Positions 1 through 8,144 are shown, counted from the first letter of the stretch. The stretch: 64,000 bases of DNA from Marivirga lumbricoides (GCF_014636295.1 NZ_BMEC01000002.1:62001-126000), one strand, 5' to 3'. The notes: a model not told the origin generated them from the sequence alone. A program made the numbers and translations.

Positions 1-1066
1 TCTGCGCAGGGGAATGTCAGGTAAATACCGCTCCCGATCAGAATTTCAGCGAGTGGAGGATCAGTTTTTTAAAAACTGTAGAGAGAAAGGATATGATGAA
101 AAAGTAATTCAAAGAGTATGGTATGAAATCTCAAGTTTCTCAGGTTTCTCATTTGCTAAAGGCCATTCAGCCAGTTTCGCAGTAGAAAGCTACGAAAGCT
201 TGTACTTAAAGGCACATTTCCCGCTTGAGTTTATGGTAGGTGTGATCAATAATTTCGGAGGCTTTTACAAAACTGAATTTTACTTTCATGAAGCCCGAAT
301 GAATGGAGCACACATTTTGCCCCCCTGTGTAAATACCAGCCATTATCTTACTGATATTACTGGTAATGAAATTCATATTGGTTTTATTCATATTAAAGAA
401 CTGGAGACTAAAATAGCTCAATTAATCCCACAGGAGCGCCAAAAATGGGGTACTTTTAAAGGCCTAACTGATTTTGTAGAGAGAATCCCCATTAAGCAAG
501 AGCAATTGCTCATTCTGATTCGGGTGGGTGCTTTTAGATGGATCGATAAACCTAAAAAACAACTATTGTGGGAAGCACATGCACATTTTAACAGGCATAC
601 TAAACGAACTTATAGTGGGCAGTTATTTGAAGAAGTAAGAGATTATCAATTTCCCGCTTTGGAAAGTGAGCCACTGGAACAGGCATTTGATGAACTGGAT
701 ATATTGGGATTTCCACTTTGCAACCCTTTTTTATTAATGGATAGTGATGTAAAACCTCAGGTATATGCAAAGGAGCTGCCTCAGTTTTTAGGTAAAAAAG
801 TAAAAGTAATTGGCTATGTAGTTACTACAAAAAACACCTCTACTGCTAATAAGCAATTAATGCACTTCGGAACATTTTATGATGAAAAAGGAGAAGTATT
901 TGATACTGTGCACTTCCCGTTGGAAGCTAAGAAGTATCCTTTTAAAGGTAAGGGTTTTTATTTGATTGAAGGCAAAGTAGTAGAAGACCATGGTTATCCT
1001 ATGCTTGAAGTAAATTACATGCAAAAATTGGGATGGAAAGTACCCGAAGCAATGAAAGCACATTGA
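1..1066 (+). CDS. dnaE: DNA polymerase III alpha subunit, DnaE2/ImuC-like, C-terminal part (5' end outside window)
   Basis: The window opens inside this gene; the frame is open from base 2, and the ATG at 14 is internal. The visible ~355 residues are the end of a C-family replicative or repair polymerase. The end of the polymerase and fingers region is recognisable from LRRGMSGKYRSR, FAKGHSASFAVESY and LKAHFPLEFM. Next comes a helix-hairpin-helix region (GFYKTEFYFHEAR followed by PPCVN), and then a C-terminal OB-fold-like domain from about base 780 onward. The GFY...AR...PCVN pattern resembles error-prone DnaE2/ImuC more than the main replicase; that subtype is an inference, since the catalytic PHP and palm domains are outside the window. 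The gene ends 14 bp before the palindrome array of the next cassette. Confidence 0.93.
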   Translation, partial: LRRGMSGKYRSRSEFQRVEDQFFKNCREKGYDEKVIQRVWYEISSFSGFSFAKGHSASFAVESYESLYLKAHFPLEFMVGVINNFGGFYKTEFYFHEARMNGAHILPPCVNTSHYLTDITGNEIHIGFIHIKELETKIAQLIPQERQKWGTFKGLTDFVERIPIKQEQLLILIRVGAFRWIDKPKKQLLWEAHAHFNRHTKRTYSGQLFEEVRDYQFPALESEPLEQAFDELDILGFPLCNPFLLMDSDVKPQVYAKELPQFLGKKVKVIGYVVTTKNTSTANKQLMHFGTFYDEKGEVFDTVHFPLEAKKYPFKGKGFYLIEGKVVEDHGYPMLEVNYMQKLGWKVPEAMKAH

Positions 1067-1080
1067 TAATGGTAAATAAA

Positions 1081-1160
1081 TTATAAGGTTTTAAGCTTAT
1101 AAAATAACATTATAAGGTTTTAAGCTTATATATTGTAATTATAAGGAAATAACCTTATAA
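1081..1160. promoter_or_regulatory. Array of three 22-bp palindromes (operator-like), exact 29-bp pitch
   Basis: Three copies of the palindrome TTATAAG-N8-CTTATAA start at 1081, 1110 and 1139, so the pitch is exactly 29 bp twice. The first and third copies have perfect 7-bp arms; the second has one mismatch in its last base. The third copy has a different spacer but keeps the same half-sites and spacing, which argues for a bound dimer rather than simple duplication. The array ends 9 bp before the start codon of the SatD-like HTH gene and fills the whole interval after dnaE, so it must overlap that gene's promoter. Autoregulation by the HTH protein is an inference. Confidence 0.75.
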
Positions 1161-1169
1161 TTGTAGCGA

Positions 1170-1772
1170 ATGGAAGCAGTTATTACAGGTGATATCATTA
1201 ATTCCTCCTCTGTAGAAAACAGAGATGCACTTCTTAAGAGGCTAAAACAGGAGTTCTCACAATTTGAGAGAAACTCCTCCAACAGCTTTTCCTTGTATAG
1301 AGGTGACGCATTTCAGGGAATATGCAATGCACTGGAGGCATTTAATATCTACTTAAAAATAAAATCATTACTGATTTTTGAAAAATCAGATGTGAGAATT
1401 GCCATTGGAATAGGTCCGATAGAATACATGAAAAAAAACCTTGCTGAATCTGATGGTACGGCATTCAGGCTTTCGGGCAGAACATTAGACTCTTTGAAAC
1501 CTGCCAACAAAAAATTTATGATTAAAACGGTATCGGATGAAACCAACAAAGAACTGGAGCTATCCTGTAGTATGTTGGATGTCATTTTAAGCAACTGGAC
1601 TGTAAAATCCACTGAAGTAATTTACTATATTTTGGAAGGCAAAACACAGTCGGAAATTGCAGAATTACTCAATATCTCCCAGTCGGCTGTACACCAAAGA
1701 CTCCAAACTGCCAACTGGCCAGTTATTGAACTTTTTATGAAAAGATATGAAGAAATAGTAAATCAATTTTAA
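1170..1772 (+). CDS. SatD-like protein: cyclase-like N-terminal domain with C-terminal HTH
   Basis: This 200-residue protein resembles the SatD family, named after a streptococcal acid-tolerance locus; its biochemical role is not established. The N-terminal part has a pattern like class III nucleotidyl cyclases: ITGDI (Asp8), a hairpin YRGDAFQ (Asp46), RIAIGIG (76-82) and GTAFRLSGRTLDSL (96-109). The two Asp would match the metal-binding pair. Residues about 156-180 form a sigma-70 region 4-like helix-turn-helix (EGKTQSEIAELLNISQSAVH). The cyclase resemblance is my inference from motif order. The gene starts just after the three-palindrome array and is separated by one base from the DUF3307 gene, so the two form an operon. 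It may be a DNA-binding sensor that controls its own operon. Confidence 0.72.
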   Translation: MEAVITGDIINSSSVENRDALLKRLKQEFSQFERNSSNSFSLYRGDAFQGICNALEAFNIYLKIKSLLIFEKSDVRIAIGIGPIEYMKKNLAESDGTAFRLSGRTLDSLKPANKKFMIKTVSDETNKELELSCSMLDVILSNWTVKSTEVIYYILEGKTQSEIAELLNISQSAVHQRLQTANWPVIELFMKRYEEIVNQF

Positions 1773-1773
1773 A

Positions 1774-2451
1774 ATGGAAATATTAACCAAACTCCTTCTA
1801 AGTCATTTAATTACAGATTTTATCCTTCAGCCCAAAAAGTGGGTGAACCATAAATTCAAACATAAGGGTAAATCAGTATTTCTGTACTTGCATGGCCTGA
1901 TTACAGGCTTATTTGTACTGCTCATTTTTTGGGACATTCAAATTTGGCCGATAGCTGCTTTTGTTGCACTCACCCACACATTAATTGATTGGACAAAGAT
2001 GCAATTTACTGACTCCCCAAAAGCATTCTTTATTGACCAGGCAGCTCATTTGCTAATTCTGGTTATGTGTACACTTTATTTACTTGATTTTTCCTTTATC
2101 CCTGAAAAGCTGGAAATCAGTACAGAAGCTTTAAAAATAACTACTGCCTATATCTTCATTACAGCACCAGCAGGAATCATCATTGGAAAACTAACGGAAA
2201 GGTGGAAAAACCACACTGTACCTAGTTTGAAAAATGCCGGGCAATGGATTGGTATTACCGAGCGCTTATTGGTTCTCACCCTGGTTTTATTGCAGCAATA
2301 TACAGCAATAGGTTTCATTATAGCCGCCAAATCTATACTTAGAACGGCAACTTCAAGAGAAGAAAAGCAATTTGCTCAATCTGAATATATTCTGATCGGT
2401 ACGCTTCTAAGTTTTGCATTTGCTATTTTCACAGGTCTTTTAATCAGATAG
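1774..2451 (+). CDS. DUF3307 family integral membrane protein
   Basis: This is a 225-residue, strongly hydrophobic protein with about six membrane segments. The N-terminal sequence LLLSHLITDFILQPKKWVNHK and the following HGLITGLFVLLIF and THTLIDWTKM are typical of the DUF3307 family, which has conserved His and Asp residues in or near the membrane. The function is unknown. The start lies one base after the stop of the SatD-like gene, so translation is probably coupled. Pairing with SatD-like proteins recurs in bacteria, to my knowledge, and suggests a membrane sensor or effector for the HTH protein (inference). Confidence 0.75.
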   Translation: MEILTKLLLSHLITDFILQPKKWVNHKFKHKGKSVFLYLHGLITGLFVLLIFWDIQIWPIAAFVALTHTLIDWTKMQFTDSPKAFFIDQAAHLLILVMCTLYLLDFSFIPEKLEISTEALKITTAYIFITAPAGIIIGKLTERWKNHTVPSLKNAGQWIGITERLLVLTLVLLQQYTAIGFIIAAKSILRTATSREEKQFAQSEYILIGTLLSFAFAIFTGLLIR

Positions 2452-2835
2452 CAGTGCTGTCTCTTTTTTTTAACCCTTTAAAAATCAGTGAGAAAATAAA
2501 AACAATCTCTACCCTCCAATATTTTTAATCCCCTCGGTACGAAACTATGGTAGCAATCAAGGTGAAGAGGTTAAAATCCCTTAGGGGTGACATTTTATAA
2601 AGAAGTTGCTTAATGAATATTATAGGTATATAATGTCGTCCCTACAGGACTTTAAAGTATGGTAAGTTCATTATTACCATAACACCACCTCTACGAGGTT
2701 TTGAATCTCCCTCCCTCCTTCCCTCTCAGCCATGAGGTTTATCTCAAAAGTAAGACAGCCTTTTCCATTATAAGGTAATATTTGGGCAAAAAAGAAGAGA
2801 CTACCCTTTTGAGACAGTCTCTTCTTTATGATTTT
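2452..2835. repeat. Hairpin repeat element, single-module copy
   Basis: This convergent intergenic stretch holds one module (about 2528-2703) of the repeat that is tandem at 17.1-18.5 kb, with matching flanks on both sides. The left flank has the motif TCTCTACCCTCCAATATTT; the right flank has TAATATTTGGGCAAAAAA. The module carries short palindromes, among them ACCTC-TAC-GAGGT and ATGGTAA...TTACCAT intact, while others are decayed (for example CCC-TTA-GGG). The right end is an 11-bp stem, AAGAAGAGACT/AGTCTCTTCTT (2792-2826), followed by T-rich sequence, which could terminate transcription. The outer ends, GCTGTCTC on the left and GAGACAGTCTC on the right, are roughly inverted. It looks like a REP/MITE-type nonautonomous element. 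Confidence 0.75.
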
Positions 2836-2847
2836 TTATAACATTAA

Positions 2848-2982
2848 TTAACTTCTTACTCTTTGATACACTAAATTTTTACGATAAATTTTATCGTTTA
2901 AACGGTTTGCCAGCGAAGGCGAAAAAATAGCTAACACTATTAAAGAATAATTGAGAAGGGTTTCTTTATTTATTTTTTTCAT
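2848..2982 (-). CDS. Possible small membrane or secreted peptide (44 aa)
   Basis: This is a short open frame starting at an ATG (2980-2982). It begins MKKINKETLL, continues with a hydrophobic stretch (SLIVLAIFSPSLA) and ends with a basic tail, ending in VRS. The layout looks like a signal peptide or a single membrane anchor. It lies between the end of kdsA and the repeat element. There is no clear ribosome-binding site, and I know of no family for it. It may be a real small protein or a chance frame. Confidence 0.3.
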   Translation of the reverse strand: MKKINKETLLNYSLIVLAIFSPSLANRLNDKIYRKNLVYQRVRS

Positions 2983-3056
2983 ATCTATCGTTTTATACTT
3001 CTTTTTTAAAACGCTAAAAGATGATGAAGGTTTCTAGCCTATTTTAGCTCCTCTTA

Positions 3057-3890
3057 TTAAACATATTTTCTACCTACCAACCATACTTCTTTCAGCATTT
3101 GCAAAAAGCCTTCCATTTCAGCCAAAGGGATCATATTAGGCCCATCACTTTTAGCTACTGAAGGATCAGGGTGCGTTTCAATGAAAAAGCCATCTATGCC
3201 GGCAGCCGCTGCAGCTCTCGCTAAAAATGGAGCAAATTCACGCTGGCCTCCTGAAGTACCTCCGGCAGCACCTGGTTGTTGCACGCTATGAGTAGTGTCG
3301 AAAATGACAGGTGCAAACTGGCGCATAATAGGCAAAGCTCGCATATCAACCACTAAATTATGGTAACCAAAAGAAGCTCCTCTTTCTGTTAAACACACAT
3401 TATTATTACCGCTTTCCTGTACCTTAGTTACTGCGTATTGCATATCTTCAGGAGCCATATACTGGCCTCTTTTTACTTTTATGCACTTTCCTGTTTCAGC
3501 AGCAGCCACCAGTAAATCCGTTTGGCGACATAAGAACGCAGGAATTTGAAGTACATCCACTACCTCCGCCACTCTCTCTATCTGGGCTGTTTCATGAATA
3601 TCGGTAACCAAGGGCAGGTTATATTTTGATTTTATTTCAGCTAACATTTCCATTCCTTTCTCAAGCCCTGGTCCTCTGTAAGATTTTAAAGAAGTACGGT
3701 TAGCTTTATCAAAAGAGGATTTGAATACCAAATCAATTTCCAGCTTAGAACAAATATTTTTCAACTCAGAGGCCGTCTCAGATAATATAGAAGTACTTTC
3801 AGCTGCACAAGGGCCTGCAAAAACCACTAATTTATCTCCGCCTAATTGAATATTATCAGTTACCTGAATAGGTTGTTTAAATTTTTCCAT
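3057..3890 (-). CDS. kdsA: 3-deoxy-8-phosphooctulonate synthase (KDO-8-P synthase)
   Basis: KdsA condenses phosphoenolpyruvate with arabinose-5-phosphate to give KDO-8-phosphate, the precursor of the KDO sugars of lipopolysaccharide; it is cytoplasmic. The 277-residue length is normal. Visible family motifs are FAGPCAAES (24-32), FKSSFDKANRTS, GPGLEKGME, VTDIHE, LQIPAFLCRQTDL, VKRGQYMAPEDM, TERGASFGYHNLVVDMR and DTTHSVQQPG, ending with FIETHPDPSVAKSDGPNM. The gene lies 19 bp downstream of kdsC on the same strand; the two form an operon that makes KDO-8-P and then dephosphorylates it. The ATG at 3888-3890 gives the usual N terminus. Confidence 0.97.
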   Translation of the reverse strand: MEKFKQPIQVTDNIQLGGDKLVVFAGPCAAESTSILSETASELKNICSKLEIDLVFKSSFDKANRTSLKSYRGPGLEKGMEMLAEIKSKYNLPLVTDIHETAQIERVAEVVDVLQIPAFLCRQTDLLVAAAETGKCIKVKRGQYMAPEDMQYAVTKVQESGNNNVCLTERGASFGYHNLVVDMRALPIMRQFAPVIFDTTHSVQQPGAAGGTSGGQREFAPFLARAAAAAGIDGFFIETHPDPSVAKSDGPNMIPLAEMEGFLQMLKEVWLVGRKYV

Positions 3891-3909
3891 TATTATTTTT
3901 AAATGCGTT

Positions 3910-4458
3910 TTATCTTAAATATTGATGTAGTACTTTTTCCAGCTTACCCTGAGCAGCCAAAACCAGATCCCCCGCTTCACGCAATACACCCCTTCCTCCC
4001 TCTTTTTCGCTTATAAAGTCGGCATATTCTTTTACATAACTGAGTGCATCTTTGGGACAAATACCTAATCCCGCGGCCTTTAAGCAAGGCATATCCGTTA
4101 AATCATCACCCAGATAGCATATTTCTTCGGGCTGTAGTTCAAAAACCTTAAGAATTTCCTCAAAATAATTGATCTTATCTAATTTCCCATGTACGTGAAA
4201 GTCAAACCTGAGCTCCTCCAGCCTTCTTTTCACTACCTGGGAATTTCTACCTGTAATAGCGGCTATTATTATTCCATTTTCTCTTAATGGTCTTATAATT
4301 TGTCCATCCTTTACATTAAATTTCTTCCACTCTTCATTTCCTCCATCATAAATGATTCCACCATCTGTTAAAACGCCATCTACATCTGTTACAATTGCTT
4401 TAATCTTTTGTGCTTTTTGTACAATTTCTTCAGGAAATTTTTTAATTACTTGTTGCAT
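3910..4458 (-). CDS. kdsC: KDO-8-phosphate phosphatase (HAD family)
   Basis: KdsC hydrolyses KDO-8-phosphate to KDO. This 182-residue protein is a cap-less C0-type HAD phosphatase. Motif I is TDVDGVLTDGG with catalytic Asp25 and Asp27, motif II is AAITGRNS (67-73), the conserved Lys lies at GKLDK (91-95), and motif IV is YLGDDLTDMP (115-124). The family acts as a homotetramer. The gene precedes kdsA by 19 bp on the minus strand. A TATCTTTG box sits only 7 bp before the ATG, so the mRNA may have almost no leader. Confidence 0.95.
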   Translation of the reverse strand: MQQVIKKFPEEIVQKAQKIKAIVTDVDGVLTDGGIIYDGGNEEWKKFNVKDGQIIRPLRENGIIIAAITGRNSQVVKRRLEELRFDFHVHGKLDKINYFEEILKVFELQPEEICYLGDDLTDMPCLKAAGLGICPKDALSYVKEYADFISEKEGGRGVLREAGDLVLAAQGKLEKVLHQYLR

Positions 4459-4465
4459 ATTCTTA

Positions 4466-4473
4466 CAAAGATA
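4466..4473 (-). promoter_or_regulatory. Bacteroidota -7 box (TATCTTTG) for kdsC-kdsA
   Basis: On the minus strand the sequence TATCTTTG matches the Bacteroidota consensus TAnnTTTG exactly and ends 7 bp before the kdsC ATG. No clear TTG box is seen about 20 bp further upstream. If used, transcription would start within a few bases of the start codon. Confidence 0.45.
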
Positions 4474-4814
4474 CAGATTCGTTAATATTTATTGGGCTTC
4501 GTTATCATACAAAACCTTTTTTTTATACATTAGGCAATCATTTCATAAAATACAATTTTTGAAATGTCTTTGCTGTTACCTATTTTCAACCAACATGAAA
4601 TAGTCCAAAAAGAGATTTTCAAAAAAAATTGAAATGAATAAGTCATCCTGCCTAATATTAAAAGCAGGTATTGATCACTAAAATATTTAAGTATACTAGA
4701 AATGTCTACAGACTCATTACATCATCTGAAAAAAATATTGGAAGAGGTTCTCAGATGGAAGAACGAGTATGTTATAGACATTTTGTGCGACCATTAAAAA
4801 ACCAATATACACAC

Positions 4815-7244
4815 ATGAAATTTATAAAATTCCTTTTTTCATTTATCATTGCGGTAGCGTTAGTTGTTGGTTTAAATGAAAAGTGGGGACAAATTCCTCC
4901 GTTAGGAAAATTTTTAGACCCTTACCATGGTTTTTGGGCCAATTCTCATAATAAAGACATCGCTTTTAATGAAAATGTAACTATCAGAGGCTTAAAAGAT
5001 GCGGTCTCAGTGTATTATGACTCTTTATTAATCCCTCACGTTTTTGCCAAAAATGATGCTGACCTCTACAGGGCTCAGGGTTATGTTACGGCAACAAACA
5101 GGCTATGGCAAATGGAATTTCAGACCCATGCTGCGGCCGGAAGAGTTTCAGAAATTATAGGACCCGATGCTTTAAGCTTTGATCGTTATCAAAGAAGGAA
5201 TGGCCTGCTCTATGGGGCAGAAAATGGATTAAAAGTAATGGAAGAGGACTCTATTATTGGCCCTATGCTTTTTGCTTATACTGAAGGAATCAATAGCTAC
5301 ATTGAATCTTTAACTTACGAAAACCTGCCTTTGGAATATAAACTATTAGACTATAAACCTGAACCCTGGACTAACATGAAGTCCGCTTTGTTACTTAAAT
5401 ACATGGCAAACGATTTAGCCGGCAGTGATTATGACATTGAAAACACTGAATTACTTAAAGTTTTAGGAAAAGATAGATTTGACTTTCTATTTCCAGACCG
5501 ATACTCGAAAATGGATCCTGTAATTCCTTCCTCAAAAAAATGGGAGTTTGAACCTCTTCCTGTTTCCCGACCTGATTCTATTACTTTTCCGTTAGTATTT
5601 CCTGAAGGAGAAGGCCAACAACCAAACCCGGCTAATGGAAGCAATAACTGGGTAGTTGCGGGAAGCAAAACAAGCACAGGACAACCCATTTTAGCAAATG
5701 ACCCACACTTAGGTTTGAACTTACCCTCTATATGGTATGTAATGCATCTCAATGCTCCAGGCGTTAATACTTATGGTGGCACTTTGCCAGGCGCAATGGG
5801 TATTATAATAGGATTTAATGACAGCATAGCCTGGGGCGAAACCAACGCCACAAGAGATGTGCGAGACTGGTATCATATTCAGTTTAAAGATGATGACAGA
5901 ACAGAATATCTGTATAATAATAAATGGTTAAAAACTCAGAAAGTTGTTCAAACCTTTAAAATAAGAGGCGCTGAAGAATTTACTGACACTATCTATTACA
6001 CTCATCATGGCCCTATTGTTTATGACAAGAACTTTAAAGCAGAAGATTCAAAAGCCAATTTTGCCTTAAGATGGACAGCTCATGATCCTTCTAATGAACA
6101 ATTAACTTTTCATTTACTCAATAGGGCAAAAAACTATGAAGATTATAAAAAAGCTTTATCTTACTACGATTGTCCTGCTCAGAATTTTGCTTTCGCAAGT
6201 GTACAGGGTGACATTGCCTTATGGGTAAATGGCAAATTTCCATTAAGATGGGAGGAACAGGGGAAATTTATTATGGATGGTTCCAGAGCAGATATGGACT
6301 GGAAGGACTTTATCCCCCATCAACATAATGCATTTATGAAAAATCCTCAACAGGGATTTTTAAGTTCTGCCAACCAAATTCCTGTTGACAGCACCTACCC
6401 TTACTATCATTACGACAAAGGTTATGAACATTATAGGAACAGGAGGATTAATTCCCAGCTTTCTACTTTGGAAAACATTACTGTTGAAGACATGAAGCGC
6501 TTGCAAACTGACAACTACAGCCTCTTTGCATTTGAGATTTTACCCACTATGCTTGACAGCCTGGACAGAAACAGCTTGACTGACGTACAGAAACAAGCTT
6601 TTGATGTTTTATCAAATTGGAATTTCATTAGTGATAAAGACGCTGTAGCACCTGCTTACTTCGAAATCTGGTGGGATGAAGTGTATAAAAACCTCTGGGA
6701 TGAGTTTTTGAACACAGAAGAAAAATTAAGAAAACCGGAACTTCCAAGAACCATAGAAATATTAAAAGGCTTTCCAAATGATCCGTACATTGACAATCAA
6801 AATACAAATAAAAAAGAATCAATCACTGATTTATATACGGCCGGTTTCATAGAAGCTGTAGATTCTGTAGAGAATTGGAAAAGCATAACAGGAATGGAGC
6901 TTAAATGGAGTAATTTTAAGAACACTACTGTTCAACATTTAGCGCGACTACCTGCCTTTAGTACAGAACGGGTTCCAATAGGTGGAAACAAACATATCAT
7001 CAATGCTACTTCCGGCAGACATGGTGCATCGTGGAGAATGATTGTTTCATTAGAGAATCCGGTAAGAGCTTATGGCGTGTATCCTGGTGGGCAATCCGGC
7101 AACCCTGGCAGCTTCTATTACAACAATATGATTGATACCTGGGCCAAAGGTGAATACTATGAGCTGGATCATAACAGTAATCAGCAGGCACTTAAAAATA
7201 TTATCTTCACTCAAACATTAACACCAAACGAAGAAGAAGAATGA
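4815..7244 (+). CDS. Penicillin acylase family protein (Ntn hydrolase)
   Basis: Penicillin acylase family enzymes hydrolyse amide bonds of acylated amines (beta-lactam side chains, N-acyl homoserine lactones or other N-acyl compounds) and mature by self-cleavage. From the ATG at 4815 the protein has 809 residues and begins with a membrane anchor or signal (MKFIKFLFSFIIAVALVV). An alpha-chain region (NDADLYRAQGYVTATNRLWQMEF) is followed by a spacer, then GSNNWVV with the predicted N-terminal nucleophile Ser276, then NDPHL and GIIIGFNDSIAWGETN. The frame is open from a TTG at 4671, but the hydrophobic N terminus makes 4815 more likely. The stop overlaps the next gene by 4 bp. The substrate cannot be predicted; the location is probably periplasmic. 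Confidence 0.93.
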   Translation: MKFIKFLFSFIIAVALVVGLNEKWGQIPPLGKFLDPYHGFWANSHNKDIAFNENVTIRGLKDAVSVYYDSLLIPHVFAKNDADLYRAQGYVTATNRLWQMEFQTHAAAGRVSEIIGPDALSFDRYQRRNGLLYGAENGLKVMEEDSIIGPMLFAYTEGINSYIESLTYENLPLEYKLLDYKPEPWTNMKSALLLKYMANDLAGSDYDIENTELLKVLGKDRFDFLFPDRYSKMDPVIPSSKKWEFEPLPVSRPDSITFPLVFPEGEGQQPNPANGSNNWVVAGSKTSTGQPILANDPHLGLNLPSIWYVMHLNAPGVNTYGGTLPGAMGIIIGFNDSIAWGETNATRDVRDWYHIQFKDDDRTEYLYNNKWLKTQKVVQTFKIRGAEEFTDTIYYTHHGPIVYDKNFKAEDSKANFALRWTAHDPSNEQLTFHLLNRAKNYEDYKKALSYYDCPAQNFAFASVQGDIALWVNGKFPLRWEEQGKFIMDGSRADMDWKDFIPHQHNAFMKNPQQGFLSSANQIPVDSTYPYYHYDKGYEHYRNRRINSQLSTLENITVEDMKRLQTDNYSLFAFEILPTMLDSLDRNSLTDVQKQAFDVLSNWNFISDKDAVAPAYFEIWWDEVYKNLWDEFLNTEEKLRKPELPRTIEILKGFPNDPYIDNQNTNKKESITDLYTAGFIEAVDSVENWKSITGMELKWSNFKNTTVQHLARLPAFSTERVPIGGNKHIINATSGRHGASWRMIVSLENPVRAYGVYPGGQSGNPGSFYYNNMIDTWAKGEYYELDHNSNQQALKNIIFTQTLTPNEEEE

Positions 7245-7612
7245 AATTTCTATTCAGAACAATAATTATTGCAGTTGTAGCCCATTTTGCCCTTCTATAT
7301 TTCCCATGGTGGTCTATTGCTGTATGTGGCTTTTTTGCCGGAGCACTATTTAGTGGATCTAATACAAGCTCCTTTTTCAGTGGCTTTTTAGGAATTGGGT
7401 TTCTTTGGCTTATTCAGGCTTTTATTATACATCAATCGTCAGAAGGGCTTTTATCAGATAAAATAGCAGCGCTTTTTACTTTGTCCAATGGCGTTTACAT
7501 GATTATTATAACAGCTCTGATAGGTGCTTTAGTAGGAGGATTTAGCACATTAAGCGGTTTAAGATTCCGAAAATTGTTTAAAAAAGAAAGAAACAGAGGA
7601 CTATACAGATAG
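7241..7612 (+). CDS. Small integral membrane protein, function unknown
   Basis: This is a 123-residue hydrophobic protein with three to four predicted membrane segments (about residues 5-35, 45-65 and 80-105) and a basic C-terminal tail. Its ATG overlaps the stop of the acylase gene (ATGA), so translation is coupled and the two products may be functionally linked. The last codons lie inside a strong hairpin terminator. I do not recognise a named family. Confidence 0.75.
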   Translation: MKFLFRTIIIAVVAHFALLYFPWWSIAVCGFFAGALFSGSNTSSFFSGFLGIGFLWLIQAFIIHQSSEGLLSDKIAALFTLSNGVYMIIITALIGALVGGFSTLSGLRFRKLFKKERNRGLYR

Positions 7613-7621
7613 TCCTCTGTT
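7592..7621. terminator. Bidirectional hairpin terminator
   Basis: A perfect 13-bp stem (AACAGAGGACTAT and its complement) with a 4-base loop is followed by T-rich sequence on the plus strand and preceded by A-rich sequence, so it can serve both strands. It lies between convergent genes and contains the stop codon of the upstream membrane-protein gene. Confidence 0.85.
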
Positions 7622-7625
7622 TTAT

Positions 7626-8144
7626 TTAGTCAACTAATTTAACACCTGTAGCTACAAAATTATAGCTTTGTTCAGGTTCAGTAATGGCTAACACTTCCTC
7701 TTCCGTTTGCCCTTCGTCTTTAGCGTAATGCCTCAATGTTTCAACATCAGTTTCTGTATATTTTACCTGGCCAGTAAATATCACTTCTTTACCGGCAATA
7801 TCTTTAGGAACAAAAAAACCATAATCTTTAAAAGTTACCCTCATTGATTCTTCATTTCCTAAATCAATAGTCATCCAACACCCTTTCGCCTTACACACTT
7901 CTTTTACAGTTCCTCTGATAGTTGCGTTGAGGGAATCCTGCGGCTGAAGATTCGCTAAAACCATTTCAGGTTGTTTCGCCTGTCCGATATCGAAAGATTC
8001 TCCGAACACTGTACTATCTTTCTCCTCAATGGCAGAAGTTTCCATTTCAGGTTCAGCAGTAGTCTCTTCTTGTTTTTTCTCAGGAGAATTGCATGCTACC
8101 CCTGCCCCAAACAGGAATAATGCTGCTATTAATTTTGCTTTCAT
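7626..8144 (-). CDS. DUF4920 domain-containing lipoprotein
   Basis: This 172-residue protein has a lipoprotein signal (LIAALFLFGAGVAC, predicted lipidated Cys near residue 18), an acidic Glu/Thr-rich linker to about residue 45, and a C-terminal domain that matches the Bacteroidota family DUF4920. Family features include FGESFDI, GTVKEVCKAKGCWMTIDL and FKDYGFFVPKDIAGKEV. The CKAKGCWM segment, with two Cys, could bind a metal or form a disulphide, and the domain looks like a small OB-type beta barrel (inference). The protein is probably anchored in the outer or inner membrane facing the periplasm. It is monocistronic and converges on the acylase operon. Confidence 0.85.
   Translation of the reverse strand: MKAKLIAALFLFGAGVACNSPEKKQEETTAEPEMETSAIEEKDSTVFGESFDIGQAKQPEMVLANLQPQDSLNATIRGTVKEVCKAKGCWMTIDLGNEESMRVTFKDYGFFVPKDIAGKEVIFTGQVKYTETDVETLRHYAKDEGQTEEEVLAITEPEQSYNFVATGVKLVD

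Noticed and set aside
4671-4814. Upstream TTG extension of the penicillin acylase
   Set aside because: It would place 48 residues before a clear signal/anchor sequence; the ATG at 4815 fits better. Apart from the kdsC promoter box, I see nothing in 4459-4814.
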